A DNA stretch of 64,000 nucleotides from Talpa occidentalis (GCF_014898055.3 NW_023604295.1:93263591-93327590); one strand, 5' to 3'. Shown: positions 45,630-56,346, numbered from the stretch's first letter. Numbers and translations: made by a program. Notes: generated from the letters alone by a model not told the origin.

Positions 45630-46310
45630 CTAATTAATGTTCTAAAGATTATTGGAGAAATGGGAACCCTTGTGCAATGTTGGTAGAAATAAGAATGGTA
45701 TAGCAACTACAGAGAAAATTATGGTGGGTCTTCAAAAGTTTAAAAATAAGATTATCATGTGACCAGCAACTCCTTTTTCTGATTGTATACCCAAAAGAAT
45801 GGAAAGTAGTATCTCAAAAAGATTTTATACGACCATGTTCTTACAACATTATCTATAGTAGCCAAAAGGTAAAAGCAACTCATGTCCATCAACAGATGCA
45901 TAAGAAAAGTGTGGTTTTACATACAATGAAACATTATTCAGCCTTAAAAAGGAAGACAATTTTGATATACACTACAGCATGGATGAATCTTGAAGTTAAT
46001 ATGTTAAGTAAAATGAATCAGTCACAAGAAGACAAACACTGTATGATTCCACTAGGTGAGGTAATCACAGTAGTTACAGTTATGGAGACACTTATGGGTG
46101 CCATGGACTGTGGGAAGTGGGAATAGGAAATTGTTATTTAATGGGTGTGGAGTTTCAGTTTGTCAGGTTAAAAGAGTTCTGGGAGATTGGCTGCATAGTA
46201 ATTTGAGTATAATTCATATATTCTATGTTACGGAATTGTATATTTAAAAATAATTAAGATGGTAAATTTTATACTTTACATATTTTGCTGCCATTAAGTT
46301 AAAAAAATTG
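45630..46310 (+). mobile_element. Old LINE-1 ORF2 end plus 3' UTR, sense
   Basis: GAGAAATGGGAACCCTTGTGCAATG, AAACATTATTCAGCCTTAAAAAGGAAG, AGCATGGATGAATCTTGAAG and ACTGTATGATTCCACTAGGTGAGGTAATC are ORF2 C-terminal and 3' UTR blocks in order. AAGATGGTAAATTTTATACTTTACATATTTTGC..AAGTTAAAAAAATTG is the 3' end. The frame 45896-46126 keeps a piece of ORF2 but starts and stops arbitrarily. Resembles the older L1MA/MB type. Confidence 0.85.
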
Positions 46311-46460
46311 AAAGTATGAGTTCCTTCTATTTGAAGTAAAGAAATATTCATAAAGGACTATTTATGCTGTATTGTTCAGTGAGACAAGCAGTTTATAAAT
46401 TAATAGCTATCTTTTTCCATAACCACATTCATCATATTTCTTTGCTTTTATCCTTTAGTA

Positions 46461-47068
46461 GTCTTGTAACAGGGTGGTGCCCAGGAAAAGGGTAAGATCT
46501 GGTTCCCTGCCTCACCCAAAGAAGGCTATAGCTGAGCAGAGAGGAGTAGAAGCTGGAAAGGAGACTGAAGAAGGAAGGAAGCAGGATGGAGATCTGGAGG
46601 AGGCACAAGGGGCAGAGAGACATGTGAAGAAGATGTGCTTGCCTTTTGGTCCTGGACTGGTTGAAACAGATGTGGTGAGAGTCCCTTGGGGAGGTTAACA
46701 ATGGCAGCTTTTATCTTGATTTTGATTTTGCTCATTTCCTCCCAGACTTGTCTGGCTGTTTCTGACCCTTTTCTATGAGTCCCCACTGGAAGGTGGTTTA
46801 GACTTGTGGCAGGCTTTTGTTCCTTGCTCTGGGCCAGTCCCATTTGGCTGGAATTTTATACATGAGGGGATGGGTAACTTTGGGTGCTTAATTTAGAAAC
46901 TATATTCTTTGTCTTTTCTGTATTCTGTATTGTTTACCAATTGTATTAAAGTTCCTTTCCATTAAATGTGTTATATGTTTTGTCTTGATGCAGCAGATGG
47001 CTGTACCTATTTAGAGCAAGCAGGTTTGGGGGTTCTGGGGAGCTCCTCTCCCTGTCCTGTAACAGTTT
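46461..47068 (+). mobile_element. Solo LTR, family A (600 bp)
   Basis: The LTR is 46465-47064, from TGTAACAGGGTGGTGCCC to CCTGTCCTGTAACA. Flanks GTCT and GTTT are a plausible 4-bp TSD with one change. In this copy the LTR-internal sense frame is broken: a frameshift lies before MAAFILIL and an in-frame stop follows SDPFL. The antisense frame 46526-46843 is open, which shows that openness here need not mean coding. Confidence 0.9.
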
Positions 47069-47464
47069 CACTACAGTAAGTCTGGGTATAGATCTCATTG
47101 CATTTAGAGAATCACATATCCTTTTAGCTTCATGCACTTGTATATTTATTTCCTTCCCACCCAGGTTTGGAAAGTTGTACTCTATTATTTGTTTGGTTAA
47201 GATATGTGTCTCCATTTCTTACTCTTCCCTTTCTGGGGTACCTATTAGCCTTATATTGGCTTTTTATGTGGAGTCAGATAGGTCTTGGAATGTTTGTTCA
47301 TTTTTCTCTTTCTTCTTCCACCTGGGTGCTTAATGCATTGAAATCTTCAAGGTCATAAATTGGTCCTCTATTTGTTCTAATATGCTTTCTTAAGATTTTT
47401 TTTTTTTTAATTTACACAACTGACCTCTCTGCATCTTGCAAATCCCTTATTTTGTTATTTAAAT

Positions 47465-47765
47465 TTTCAATTTCTCGGCCCCCTGGTGGTGCAGGGGTTA
47501 AAGGCTCAGCCCTATTAAGCTATCACCAGCCACTGCAGCATGAGTTCAATCCCCATCCAGGTTACTGACCCACATGGCACAGCTGATTTCTCCTCTCTAG
47601 CCTGATGCTCCCCTTAACAGTGTATTTCAGTAGAGCCACCCATTCTGCTCCCCACTCTGTCTTTAGTGAATTCTCACAACCCCCACAGCTCTAGCCTGCA
47701 CCCAAGTTCTTATATGCATAATTAAATAAATTTTTTTTAAAATAAAAATAAATATTCAATTTCTG
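47465..47765 (+). repeat. tRNA-derived SINE, old subfamily
   Basis: The element is about 47478-47750, with short flanks TTCAATTTCT on both sides. The TCTT terminator is replaced by ATTTTTTTT. It interrupts the antisense L1 5' region. Confidence 0.87.
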
Positions 47766-47963
47766 TTCAATAATTACAGTTCCAAAGACATTCATTTTTT
47801 CTGAATTTTCTTCCATTTCTTTGAATGTCTTTATCACAGCAATTCTGAATTCTTTTTCTTGTAGTAATATAAGATCTTACAAATCTCGGTGGTTGGGTTC
47901 TGGAGAGTTATTACTATCTTGTGGTGTCTCATTCCCTTGAGATGTCACGTTGTCAAGTGTTAT

Positions 47964-47966
<3 letters not shown>

Positions 47967-48000
<34 letters not shown>
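47967..48000. repeat. (GT)n microsatellite
   Basis: Uninterrupted GT repeat of about 16 units. Confidence 0.95.
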
Positions 48001-48001
<1 letters not shown>

Positions 48002-48656
48002 TCCATTTTGCTGTTTAGATCTCCACAGGAGACCTGCAATCTTTATCAGCAGCAAGTTAGGATCTTCAGAAGAAGCCCAAGAAGGCCCACTAGGGAAGGC
48101 AAGTATTGCTCCTGACTCTCCACACTGGTCATCAGCAAGTAGGATGCCCTTTGTTCACTGGTGCTGTTCACTGTTGTTACTTGTAGTTCCTGACAACACA
48201 CCCAAGCATAGCTCAGAGGTCACACAGAAGGGAGGAGTGGGTAAATTCTCTGGCTTTAAAAAGCCTTTCCAGTCACATTCTGAACATAGTGCTGTGACTG
48301 ATATGCTTGGAGGACCTAAAATCTCCCTCTGTGCAGGATAGTTGGCACTAGAAATCTCACCAGTTTCAAACTGTGATTCCATTGACTTCCCAAGGCAGGC
48401 ACAAAGAATTCATTGGGCAGATTGAGTTCACTGTAGTTTTTCAATTTCTTTCTGCACACTGTTGGCATGGGCCAGAGTTTGCACAGGGGGGAAGGTTGAT
48501 TATGTACCAACTTTCTGAAGCCCTAGTCTAGGTGTCCCTTACTAAAAAGTGTAGGTATGATATGTCCAGGATTTCTGCACTGTCCTATGTAGCAAAGTAG
48601 GTGCCAAAAATCCTGCCTATTCTAGGTCAGTGCCTTAGTTGACTCCCAATGGCAGG

Positions 48657-48681
48657 GAAAAAAAAAAAAAAAAAAAAAAAA
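48657..48681. repeat. Poly(A) run of about 24 bp
   Basis: An isolated A-run after GGCAGGG and before GCAATTAAAATAC. It may mark the 3' end of a retroposed segment to its left on the plus strand; no TSD was found. Confidence 0.6.
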
Positions 48682-48699
48682 GCAATTAAAATACATTTG

Positions 48700-49080
48700 A
48701 ATGCAATTTAGATGGCAACATGAAATCTCAAGGGAATAAGATACCACAAGATAATAATAACTCTCCAAAACCCAACCACATGCTGGGCAGACTGAGATCA
48801 TCAGGGCAACCCACAATTACCCTGTAAGCACTCCAGGACAGGAGAGTAGGCTAGAATTGTCACAATTGGCTGGGACAGGTGGCCTCTCTGGCTCACCAGG
48901 GCAGACACCAACAATCTCAGGGGCCCAGAGACTGCATGGGGGGGATACGTAAATGTCTCTCCCTATTACAGACACCTCCATGAAAGAGGTGGGGGCATAA
49001 AAGGGTGTCATATTCCCTCTCCTTGCTTGTAGTCATATGCCTTGGTCTACAAGTCCAGTTTGCCATGAACAGGATTTCCT
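48700..49080 (+). mobile_element. LINE-1 5' region fragment, sense (inverted relative to 47885-47955)
   Basis: 48709-48780 is the reverse complement of about 47889-47958 (GGTTGGGTT.TGGAGAGTTATTA.TATCTTGTGGT), with roughly one difference in eight bases. The GC-rich sequence after it looks like L1 5' UTR but is not firmly assigned. Confidence 0.55.
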
Positions 49081-49184
49081 GAGTGGGGAATCTACTAGGA
49101 ACTCAGTGCATTTCTGAAAGACCGGCTGGACCCATATAATATGTGAGGCAGGCAGTCCTGCTCTTGCTTTTCTCATTTCCACTT

Positions 49185-49690
49185 ACACCCAGGGACTTGG
49201 AGGATACATGCGGTGGAGAGACATGTAGGGACACTTGCAAAAGATGCTGGGAAGAGACATGGGTTTGAAAGACATGTGGGGAGGCTGTCCTTGGCAGAGA
49301 CAATAGCAGCTGTTATCTCGTTTTGTACTTTGTTTTGAATTTTGAGCCTCTGCTTCTGTTCCAGCTCTCTGGAACCTGCCTAACCTCTTTTTTATGGTTC
49401 TCCATAAGAAGGTACTTAGAATTTTGCCAAGCTCTCAGACCTTAGTGGTCTTACTTCAGGCTGAAACTGAATGGCTGGGAATTTGCCTATAAGCGAAAGA
49501 AAAATTTTCCAGTGCTTTATAAGGAATATCCTTTCTCTCTTCTCTCTCAATGCACACTGATAATATAAATTCTATTTTACAAAATAAGAGTCTACTTCCT
49601 TTGCTTTTGTGAGGCAGATGGCAGAATCTCTTTTAAATCATGCATCCCTTAATAGTTTTGGGTCCCTGGGTGCCCTTCAGTTACATGTAA
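49185..49690 (+). mobile_element. Divergent LTR related to family A
   Basis: GGGGAGGCTGTCCTTGGCAGAGACAATAGCAGCTGTTATCTCGTTTTG parallels the LTR A GGGGAGG..GACAATGGCAGCTTTTATCTTG block. TTTTGTGAGGCAGATGGCAGAATCTCTTTTAAAT parallels the end block GATGCGGCGGATGGCAGAACCCATTTAGAAT. Order and spacing agree. Ends are approximate (right end near CAGTTACA). The LTR A internal frame is not preserved. Confidence 0.6.
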
Positions 49691-50205
49691 ACATCCCCAC
49701 TGCTGAAACTTGTCACTCATCAAATGGGACTCCTTTTTATAAAAATTAGGTTATACTGATTGTGAGAAGTAGGAACTCTCCTTTTTGGGCCAGGGCCAAA
49801 TGGCAGTCAAGGGGTCTGTTGGGGGAAAAGTGGGTTTCCTTACTGGTGTAATGGTATACCATTCCTTATTGTTTCTGCTTTTCCTATTATTTATGATGGT
49901 TTCTGTTTCTCCCCCTTACAAAGACATTGGTCCTCATGTCTCCACATCTGCCCCAGTTATGGCTGATCCCTCCAGATGTCTATCCTCAATGTCCCTGAAG
50001 GAAGAGATCACTCAAGAATCCTATTCATTGGTATCTCTTTGCCTACATTCTAAGATTTATTTTTAAAAAAACATCAATTGCTGAATATGATCCAAGAAAA
50101 TAAATACAACTGAAATAGATCAACTGCCATGCAGAAACTGAGAGATGGAAAAGATGGGGAGAAGGGAAAGGCTCTGAAATCATTAAGGTCATTTAAAATG
50201 GGATG
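49691..50205. other. No confirmed gene; one short hydrophobic ORF
   Basis: The plus frame 49785-50066 (93 aa) has a leucine/phenylalanine-rich segment at residues 27-40 and no recognised domain. It follows the divergent LTR, so a decayed retroviral piece is possible but unsupported. Confidence 0.35.
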
Positions 50206-50208
50206 TGA

Positions 50209-50812
50209 GGGGCCTCCCCGGTGGTACAGCAGTTGAGCGCTGGGCTGCGAATCTGCCCGCAGCCTCTGCAGTGCCGGTTCGATCCAAGGTCTCCAGCGAG
50301 GGTACCGCTGGTGTGCAGACCTCTCCTGCCATGCCCGCTGCTCCCCTCAGCAATGTATTTCATCAGTCTGCCTGTTCTGTTCCCCGCTTTGGCTCTGGTG
50401 AATTCTCTCACCCTCCTGCGCTTCTGACTATACCCAGTGCTTGCATAAATAAATAAATAGGGCCTCCCCAGTGGCGCAGCGGTTGAGCCCTGGGTTGCGA
50501 AGCTGCCCGTGGCCTCTGCGGCGCCAGTTCGATCCCCGGCTGCTCCCCGGCCACCGGAAGAGGGTCCCACATGGCGCTCAGTCCTCTCCTGCCGCCCGCT
50601 GCTTCCCACAGCAGTGTGCTTAGGTCCTTCTGCCTGCTCTGCTCCCCACTCTGGCTCTGGTGAATTCTCTCACCCTCCCTGGTTTCTGACTGTACCCAGT
50701 GCATGTATAAACAAACAAACAAGTAAATAAATAAATAAAACATGCCTCCATAAAAAAAAAAAAATAAAAATAAATAAACAAACAAATAAATAAATAAATC
50801 TTAAAAAAAACA
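50209..50812 (+). repeat. tRNA-derived SINE interrupted in its tail by another SINE
   Basis: The body is 50209-50459 and ends in CATAAATAAATAAATA. The tail resumes at about 50765 as AAATAAATAAATAAATCTTAAAA. The terminator TCTT is thus separated from its body by ~300 bp. A box-B-downstream segment is altered (GATCCAAGGTCTCCAGCGAG). Confidence 0.88.
50459..50765 (+). repeat. tRNA-derived SINE inserted in the tail of the previous SINE
   Basis: It starts GGGCCTCCCCAGTGGCGCAGCGG and carries the CTGCTCCCCGG insertion after box B. After the (AAAT)n stretch it ends with AAACATGCCTCCATAAAAAAA, an extra end also seen in the SINE at 61604. The target AATAAATAAATA is too repetitive to define the TSD exactly. 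Confidence 0.9.
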
Positions 50813-52900
50813 GTAGCAGATGAAAGAATTAAAATCATGTTAATAGATGAGTCATATCAATGGCATAGAAACACACAAGGTCCATAAATTCATCTGCTAG
50901 GGGACAACACAATGATCTATAAAGAGTGGCTTTGAATTTTATTAGCTTTTCTGTAACCACCCCCAAAAAGCCTGGGTAGAGTCAAATTCTTGTTCTGATG
51001 AAGTCCAATGGGCTGTGCTTCTTTGGTTTCCTACAAGGCCAAACATCCTTGAGGCAGATAAAATTATTGTACTTGTTATTCCCTCTTCTGTCTATATAGT
51101 AAACTCCCCCAACTCCACCCACAGCACATTGGTGGAAAAAAATTCTGTTCTGGGTTCTAGCTTAAGAAGCAAATGTTCCTCAGAAAACATTTTGAATTTC
51201 TGGACTAGTGAAGTAAATGAAGGCTTGATTTCCACTTTGGAAAGATTAAAGGAATTTGTCTTTTTCTAAGGCTGCAAGATTGCAAGGAAATTTATTAATG
51301 GGATTCAAGAATATGATGGATTCTTACACAGGTGTACTGACCAGCTGTTCTCTATTTCTACTGAGAGAAGAACAAGGAAAATGGTGTTAAATTGCAAAAT
51401 TAGGGATTTTGTCAATTTAATAAATCACCCAGTCCTCATTCTCTCATCTCCCACTCGCTGTCCCAGTTGCTAACCTTTTCAGCTAAGCAATCATTACTAG
51501 ACATTTCATTTTCAATTCCATTTACTCCTAAATAGGAGGGCCTGGGCAGCTCTGTTCTTTGATTTATGAAAGTACAATGTATTGCACAAGTCCTTCTCAA
51601 ATACACTTCTATGATGAAGCATGACTTGTCAGAAGCATTATGCTGAGCAGCAGAATGAGGACAGATGCTGACACACTTTTCAGTTCTGATCACAGTGAGC
51701 TTCTGATGCCAAATACTTTGAGGAGGCACACGGTTCCTCAGGATCATTTTATCTATTTCCCCTCCAAGCAGCATGATCATGGGACATTTTGCTATGAGTT
51801 CTGGGATAACCCTAATAGCTAGGGTTTTGAATGTTACAAGAAGGAATTTAATTATGTGGGATGAACCCAATGATAGTACACAAGCATAACAGACTCTCAA
51901 GACCAAATGGGGAAGATATTGAGGGAATCTGGCATGGAGCAGAGATTGCCCTTGGTAGAAAGGGAAACATGAACAATGATTAACATTTGTCATTGACATC
52001 AAGTTGAGATGTGCTGAGGTTTTGACTACTCAGCACCTCTAGATGCCCCCCACAAAATAGGCTGCTTTTATGTTCTGAGAAAGCTGTCTGCTGGCATGCT
52101 CAGAGCAATCAAACAAGAAATACCACAGTATGTTCCACCCAGAGGCATGTAATAGCAAAATAAGAAAGCACACACCGGATTATTAAAATGTATTTATACA
52201 GAAAAAAAGAAGACTACATGGAATATCCCATATACAAGAAGAACAAATGCTAACCAAGTCCCTAATGATATCACACTACATCAGTAGAGGGAAGCTGCTT
52301 CCTCTTACATTAATCTTTGCATTTTCTCAATTTGATTGTTCCTCCAGGCTAAAAACTGCTTTCACAGAAGAGACATCAGTCTTCCAGTGACCCTGACACC
52401 AGATAACTGCTCACATATCACTCAGAGCAACACATTATGCTCCTGTCCTCTGTGAACACATTCAGCATCTCAGTACCACCCAGTTCATTGGACTTTGATT
52501 TTGCCATTTTGGCAGATCATGAAAAACAAAATAGCCATACAGATTAATGGCTGTGGCACTGCAATTCACAGTAAATAAACACACCTCTGAAAGATACACA
52601 CAGAGAAGGTAACAGTCAATGTGAGTGGGCAGATCTCTTTACAAGACTTATATTCCACATGAATCACAATATTGTGAACTTAGTAGTTAATATTGATTTT
52701 TGATTGTGGGAGTATCAGGATGAAAATATGACTACACAGAAACACGTAAACTTATTGTTCTCTCACTACAGTTATTTCATTGAAAATTCAAATCAGAAAA
52801 CAATTGAACATTTGTATTTTAGTATTTAAACCTAAGTAAACATTTCTTCGTTATATGCATGTATATGTGTGTGTGTGTGTGTGTGTATGTATGTGTGTGT
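50813..52900. other. 2.1 kb without a recognised repeat or gene
   Basis: This is the most gene-like looking repeat-free stretch, but I recognise no exon. It holds the longest non-repeat ORF (51436-52002, minus). A plus frame at 51015-51269 (84 aa) likewise has no known domain. Confidence 0.45.
51436..52002 (-). other. 188-aa ORF, not recognised
   Basis: I do not recognise the product. It starts MMSMTNVNHCSCFPFYQG and has a moderately hydrophobic region at residues ~28-80 (LVLRVCYACVLSLG, MIMLLGGEIDKMIL), nine or more cysteines and a charged C-terminus (NWDSEWEMRE). No promoter, splice signal or poly(A) site ties it to a gene. It is the longest ORF in the window but could arise by chance in 64 kb. 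Confidence 0.2.
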
Positions 52901-52902
52901 GA
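52866..52902. repeat. (GT)n/(GTAT)n microsatellite
   Basis: GT repeats broken by GTATGTAT. Confidence 0.92.
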
Positions 52903-53165
52903 CATAAAGTCATCTCTGGTATGATGGGAGACTGGCTTTGGACCACTAAACGTACTAAAACTGCATATATTCAAGTTCCTTATATGAAATGGAGTAGTAT
53001 GTATGTGTGACTCCTACACGTCTTCCCATAAATTTAACTCATTTTTCATTACTTATAACACATAGTATAGTGTAACCATCATAAGTCTACTTGCAAAGTA
53101 CTTATTTTCTATACTTGGCTGAATCTGTTGGTGAAAAAGCCATGGATATGGAGGGTCTAATAATA
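52903..53165 (+). mobile_element. Non-autonomous Tigger-like DNA transposon with both ends
   Basis: AAAGTCATCTCTGGTATGATGGGAGACTGG at the left and GCCATGGATATGGAGGGTCTAAT at the right are the degraded inverted ends. The interior has TTCAAGTTCCTTATATGAAATGGAGTAGTATG and CTCCTACACGTCTTCCC, as in the copy at 42450. Internally deleted, no transposase. Confidence 0.75.
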
Positions 53166-53294
53166 AATACATACATGTATAATGTACATATATTTAGGTA
53201 AGCGCGTATACACATAGTGAAGGAATGGCTAGGAAAGCAACAATGAATATACACGAAATAGATCTGTAGTAGAGATTAGGGCATTATATTGATT

Positions 53295-53590
53295 TGAAAA
53301 GTGAAAATAGGGGCCTCTCTAGTGGTGCAAGGGGTTAAGATGCAACCTATGAAGCTATCCACAGACACTGCAGCACAAGTCTGATCCCCGACCAGGGAGC
53401 TGTCCTCATGACGCAGCAGACCTTTCCTGTCTCGCCTGCTGCTCCCCTCAGCAGCGTATTTTCAATCTGCCTGTTCTGTTCCCCATTCTGTCTCTGGTGA
53501 ATCCTCCCACCCCCCACACCTCTGGCCTGTACCCCAGTTCTTGTATGCATAAATAAATAAATCCTTTAAAAAAAGTAAAAACAAATCACT
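53295..53590 (+). repeat. tRNA-derived SINE, old subfamily
   Basis: Body about 53309-53572, tail ATGCATAAATAAATAAATCCTTTAAAAAAA. Flanks AAAAGTGAAAATA and AAAAAGTAAAAAC are an imperfect TSD. Confidence 0.9.
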
Positions 53591-54757
53591 AAACAGAAAA
53601 GTTTAATTCCACAAAACATAGATATGTCATTCTTTTACGTCATAGCTCAATTTATTGACTGCTATAGTAAATAACAGTGAGATAATGAGAAGATATGAAA
53701 AAACAGCCTTGGAAACCCTCCTCAAGTTTGAAATTTGGGTGGGAGGCAAGCTGGACCCACATCTGATCATCAACTCAAATTATGTCCAGACCAGGATTGA
53801 GCAGTACCTGTACACTGGGTGTTCCTTCTTACTCTGAAACTACTCATGAGCCCTAGTGGAGCTTTCTGGTCAAAACTGATTTTTAAATCACGAGATAAAT
53901 GTTTCAAGACCTATATAAAAAATGCCCAAATCTTCTGGGCTGAAGCTGACATTGACCTCAAAAGCTGATAAATTATTCCTCAGAACCTTTAAGGGTGACA
54001 GGTTGTAAATTTGCTTACTTTGTCCTACATTTCCCTCCAGCATCATAGCAACTTTCTCAATTTGGCAAATTATCTTTCTCCAGCCATTAGAGCTGACAGG
54101 TAGTCAAAGAGGGTTGAGGAACACTGGCGGCCTAATTATCCCAGTGACCAAACTGCTAAAATTCTAGAGTCTGATAAGAAAGGATATAAATGCAAGACAT
54201 TCTCCATGCTTATGTGGAGGAATGTCATTATATCCTCTAGAAGTATGCTTAATGAGATAGTTTAAATACTTCGGAAAGAAAAGGGCTTGATTACTACAAC
54301 GGTTGACATAGTTAAGAGCTCATTTATTGTGGTTTTATGTATCTAAAATGCACTTTCTGCACATGAGAATGGAAATGTGCTGGCTGATAAACTCTTTTAA
54401 AAGGAAGATTCTATCAACTACTTAAATCCCTTTGAGGATACTGAGTGTTCCATATGATAACTATTATAATTATAAGCATTTGTCAAGATGGTTTAAAACA
54501 CTCTTATCACAAAAAGCTTGATTATAACAGTGGGTTGATGTGGTTAGAAGCTCGATCACAGTGATTGTGGATAAGAGCCTACATTGTATATTTGTGAAAT
54601 GGAAGAATGGTTTGGTGTTAAATGCTAAAAGTCTAGAAAGACTCCATTTGTGATTTAAGGACAGGGAGGACTTAGAGATGGGCTTTGAGACACAAGCTGA
54701 ATCCTCATCATTAAAGTCTTGCGGGACTAACAATACATCTATGGAATTGGAAAAGGT
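53591..54757. other. No gene seen; contains an imperfect ~80-bp direct repeat
   Basis: 54253-54332 and 54487-54570 share GAT.GTTTAAA..., GCTTGATTA..ACA..GGTTGA, AGCTC and TGTGG in the same order. This may be a diverged duplication or part of an unknown repeat. ORFs 53655-53837 and 54470-54775 lack known domains. Confidence 0.45.
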
Positions 54758-54855
54758 AATTTTATATATATACACATATAATATATATTATTTATATATA
54801 ATATAATTTACTTTATATATAATGTAATTTACTTACACACACACACACACACATT
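54758..54855. repeat. AT-rich and (CA)n compound microsatellite
   Basis: TATATATACACATATAATATATATTATTTATATATAATATAATTTAC units followed by ACACACACACACACACACA. Confidence 0.9.
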
Positions 54856-55002
54856 GACCTACAGATTTGGAGAAGTTTGAGATAGATCAAAATATTTGTA
54901 CATTATTTCTATCAAAATTTGATGCATTAATAAGATACTTTTAACTATGCTGGAAATAACCTCACATGTAATTTCATCTTTAGCGCTTCAGTAAACCAAA
55001 TT

Positions 55003-55305
55003 AGTATCTAGATCTGGGCCTCCCTGGTGGTGCAAGGGGTTAAGTCTCAGCACTATGAAACTATCCACAGCCACTGCACAAGTTTGATTCCTGGTCAGGG
55101 AGGTGACCCACATGGCACACCAGACCTCTCCTATCTCTCCTGCTGTACCTACCCCTCAACAGTGTATTTTAGCCAATCTGCCTATTCTGCCCCGCACTCT
55201 ATCTCTGGTGAATCCACTCCCCCCACACACACCTCTGGCCTGTACCCCAGCTTTTGTATGCATAGATAAATAAATCTTTAAAAATAAAATAAATACCTAG
55301 GTCAA
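55003..55305 (+). repeat. tRNA-derived SINE, old subfamily, TSD imperfect
   Basis: Body 55016-55290. Left flank TTAGTATCTAGATCT and right flank TAAATACCTAGGTCA look like a diverged TSD. The frame 55027-55269 is SINE translation. Confidence 0.88.
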
Positions 55306-55399
55306 GTTTCACGTTTAATTGTAACCATGCCAAGAGATACTCTTATCTGAATTCAACTCCATATCACAATTTAAAAACCTCTAGATAACAATGGATCAG

Positions 55400-56048
55400 A
55401 ACCAAAAGCTCAGAAATAAATTCAAGTATATATCAATACTTAGCAAAGAAGCCACAACCATGGAATGGAGAAAGGTGAATCTATTTAACAAATGATGCTG
55501 GTAAAACTGAAAAACCACTTACAAAGGAATTAATTTGGAAATAATAAATTACTCAGCAACCCCATTCTCAGACATTTATCTGGAGAAATGAAACCACCAA
55601 CTCAAAAAATGTATATGCTGTACCATATTTATTGCAGCATTTTTTACAACAGCTAAGACATAGAAACAGCCAAGTTCTCACTGATAGGGGGCTGGATTAA
55701 TATGTGGTATATGCACACAATGATGTATTATTCAGTTGTAACAAAAAAAATGAAATGTCATTTACAGCAAAATGAAAAGAGTTCAAGGGAATTATGTATA
55801 GTAAAGCAAGTCAGAATGACAAAGAGAAATGTTAGATATTTACATAGCACATTATTTTTCAAGGAAAAATACTTATAGAAATAGCAGACTCTAACAAAAG
55901 AAGTGAGGATTCTGAGGTTAAGAGGGGAAGAGTAAAAAAGGATCAATGTGTATAAGGTAAGTGGTGAAAAAAAATGAACCAACTGCAAATATTTGTTATT
56001 ATCAATTGGATTTTTCTCAGTATCATACAACTAAATAAAAGTTAAAAA
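55400..56048 (+). mobile_element. Old LINE-1, sense, ORF2 end and 3' UTR
   Basis: AATGGATCAGAACCAAAAGCTCAGAAATAAA, AACAAATGATGCTGGTAAAACTG, CATATTTATTGCAGCATTTTTTACAACAGC and GTGGTATATGCACACAATGATGTATTATTCAG are ORF2 blocks in order. Large internal deletions are evident. It ends with AACTAAATAAAAGTTAAAAAAG. Confidence 0.8.
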
Positions 56049-56346
56049 AGAGATTGGAGGGCCTCCCTGGTGGCCCAAGGGTATAAGCACCGCACTATGA
56101 AGCAGTCGGCAGCCTTTGCAGCATGCGTTCCATCCTTGGCCTGCCAGGGAGATACCCACATGATGCAGCAGACCTCTCCTGTCTCGCCTGTTGCTCCCTT
56201 TGGTGGTGTATTTCAGTCACTCTGACTGTTCTGTTCACCACTCTGTCTCTGGTGAGTCCTCTCACCCTCTGCATCTCTGGCCTGTACCCCAGCTCTTGTG
56301 TGCATAAATAAATAAATCTTTAACAAAAACAACAAAAAAGATTGGA
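56046..56346 (+). repeat. tRNA-derived SINE, TSD AGATTGGA
   Basis: AGATTGGA at 56051-56058 and 56339-56346, extended by an A-run on the left side. The SINE sits directly at the end of the preceding L1. Its head is altered (GCCCAAGGGTATAAGCACCGC). Confidence 0.9.

Larger units (their letters stand above)
47066..48650 (-). mobile_element. Antisense LINE-1 5' region (old), containing a SINE and a (GT)n run
   Basis: TTCTTACTCTTCCCTTTCTGGGGTACCTATTAGCCTTATATTGG, TTTGTTCTAATATGCTTTC, CTTCTTCCACCTGGGTGC and ATTCTGAATTCTTTTTCTTGTAG are typical of the 5' UTR/ORF1 side of old L1s read in antisense. The GC-richer part 48000-48650 is probably its 5' UTR, with less certainty. Frames 47889-48341 and 48155-48510 have no recognised domains. 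Confidence 0.6.

Noticed and set aside
47889..48341. 150-aa plus-strand ORF containing a cysteine/valine run
   Set aside because: The run is the translated (GT)n microsatellite, and the frame lies in antisense L1 5' sequence.
50205..50456. Recurrent ~70-aa translations ending in SACSAPRSGSGEFSHPP-like strings at many places (e.g. 35779, 50205, 61615, 62374)
   Set aside because: They look like a protein family but coincide exactly with the SINE body in all cases. SINEs are pol III units without coding function.
53655..53837. 60-aa ORF as an exon or processed pseudogene
   Set aside because: No recognised domain, no poly(A) tail or TSD, and no splice context.
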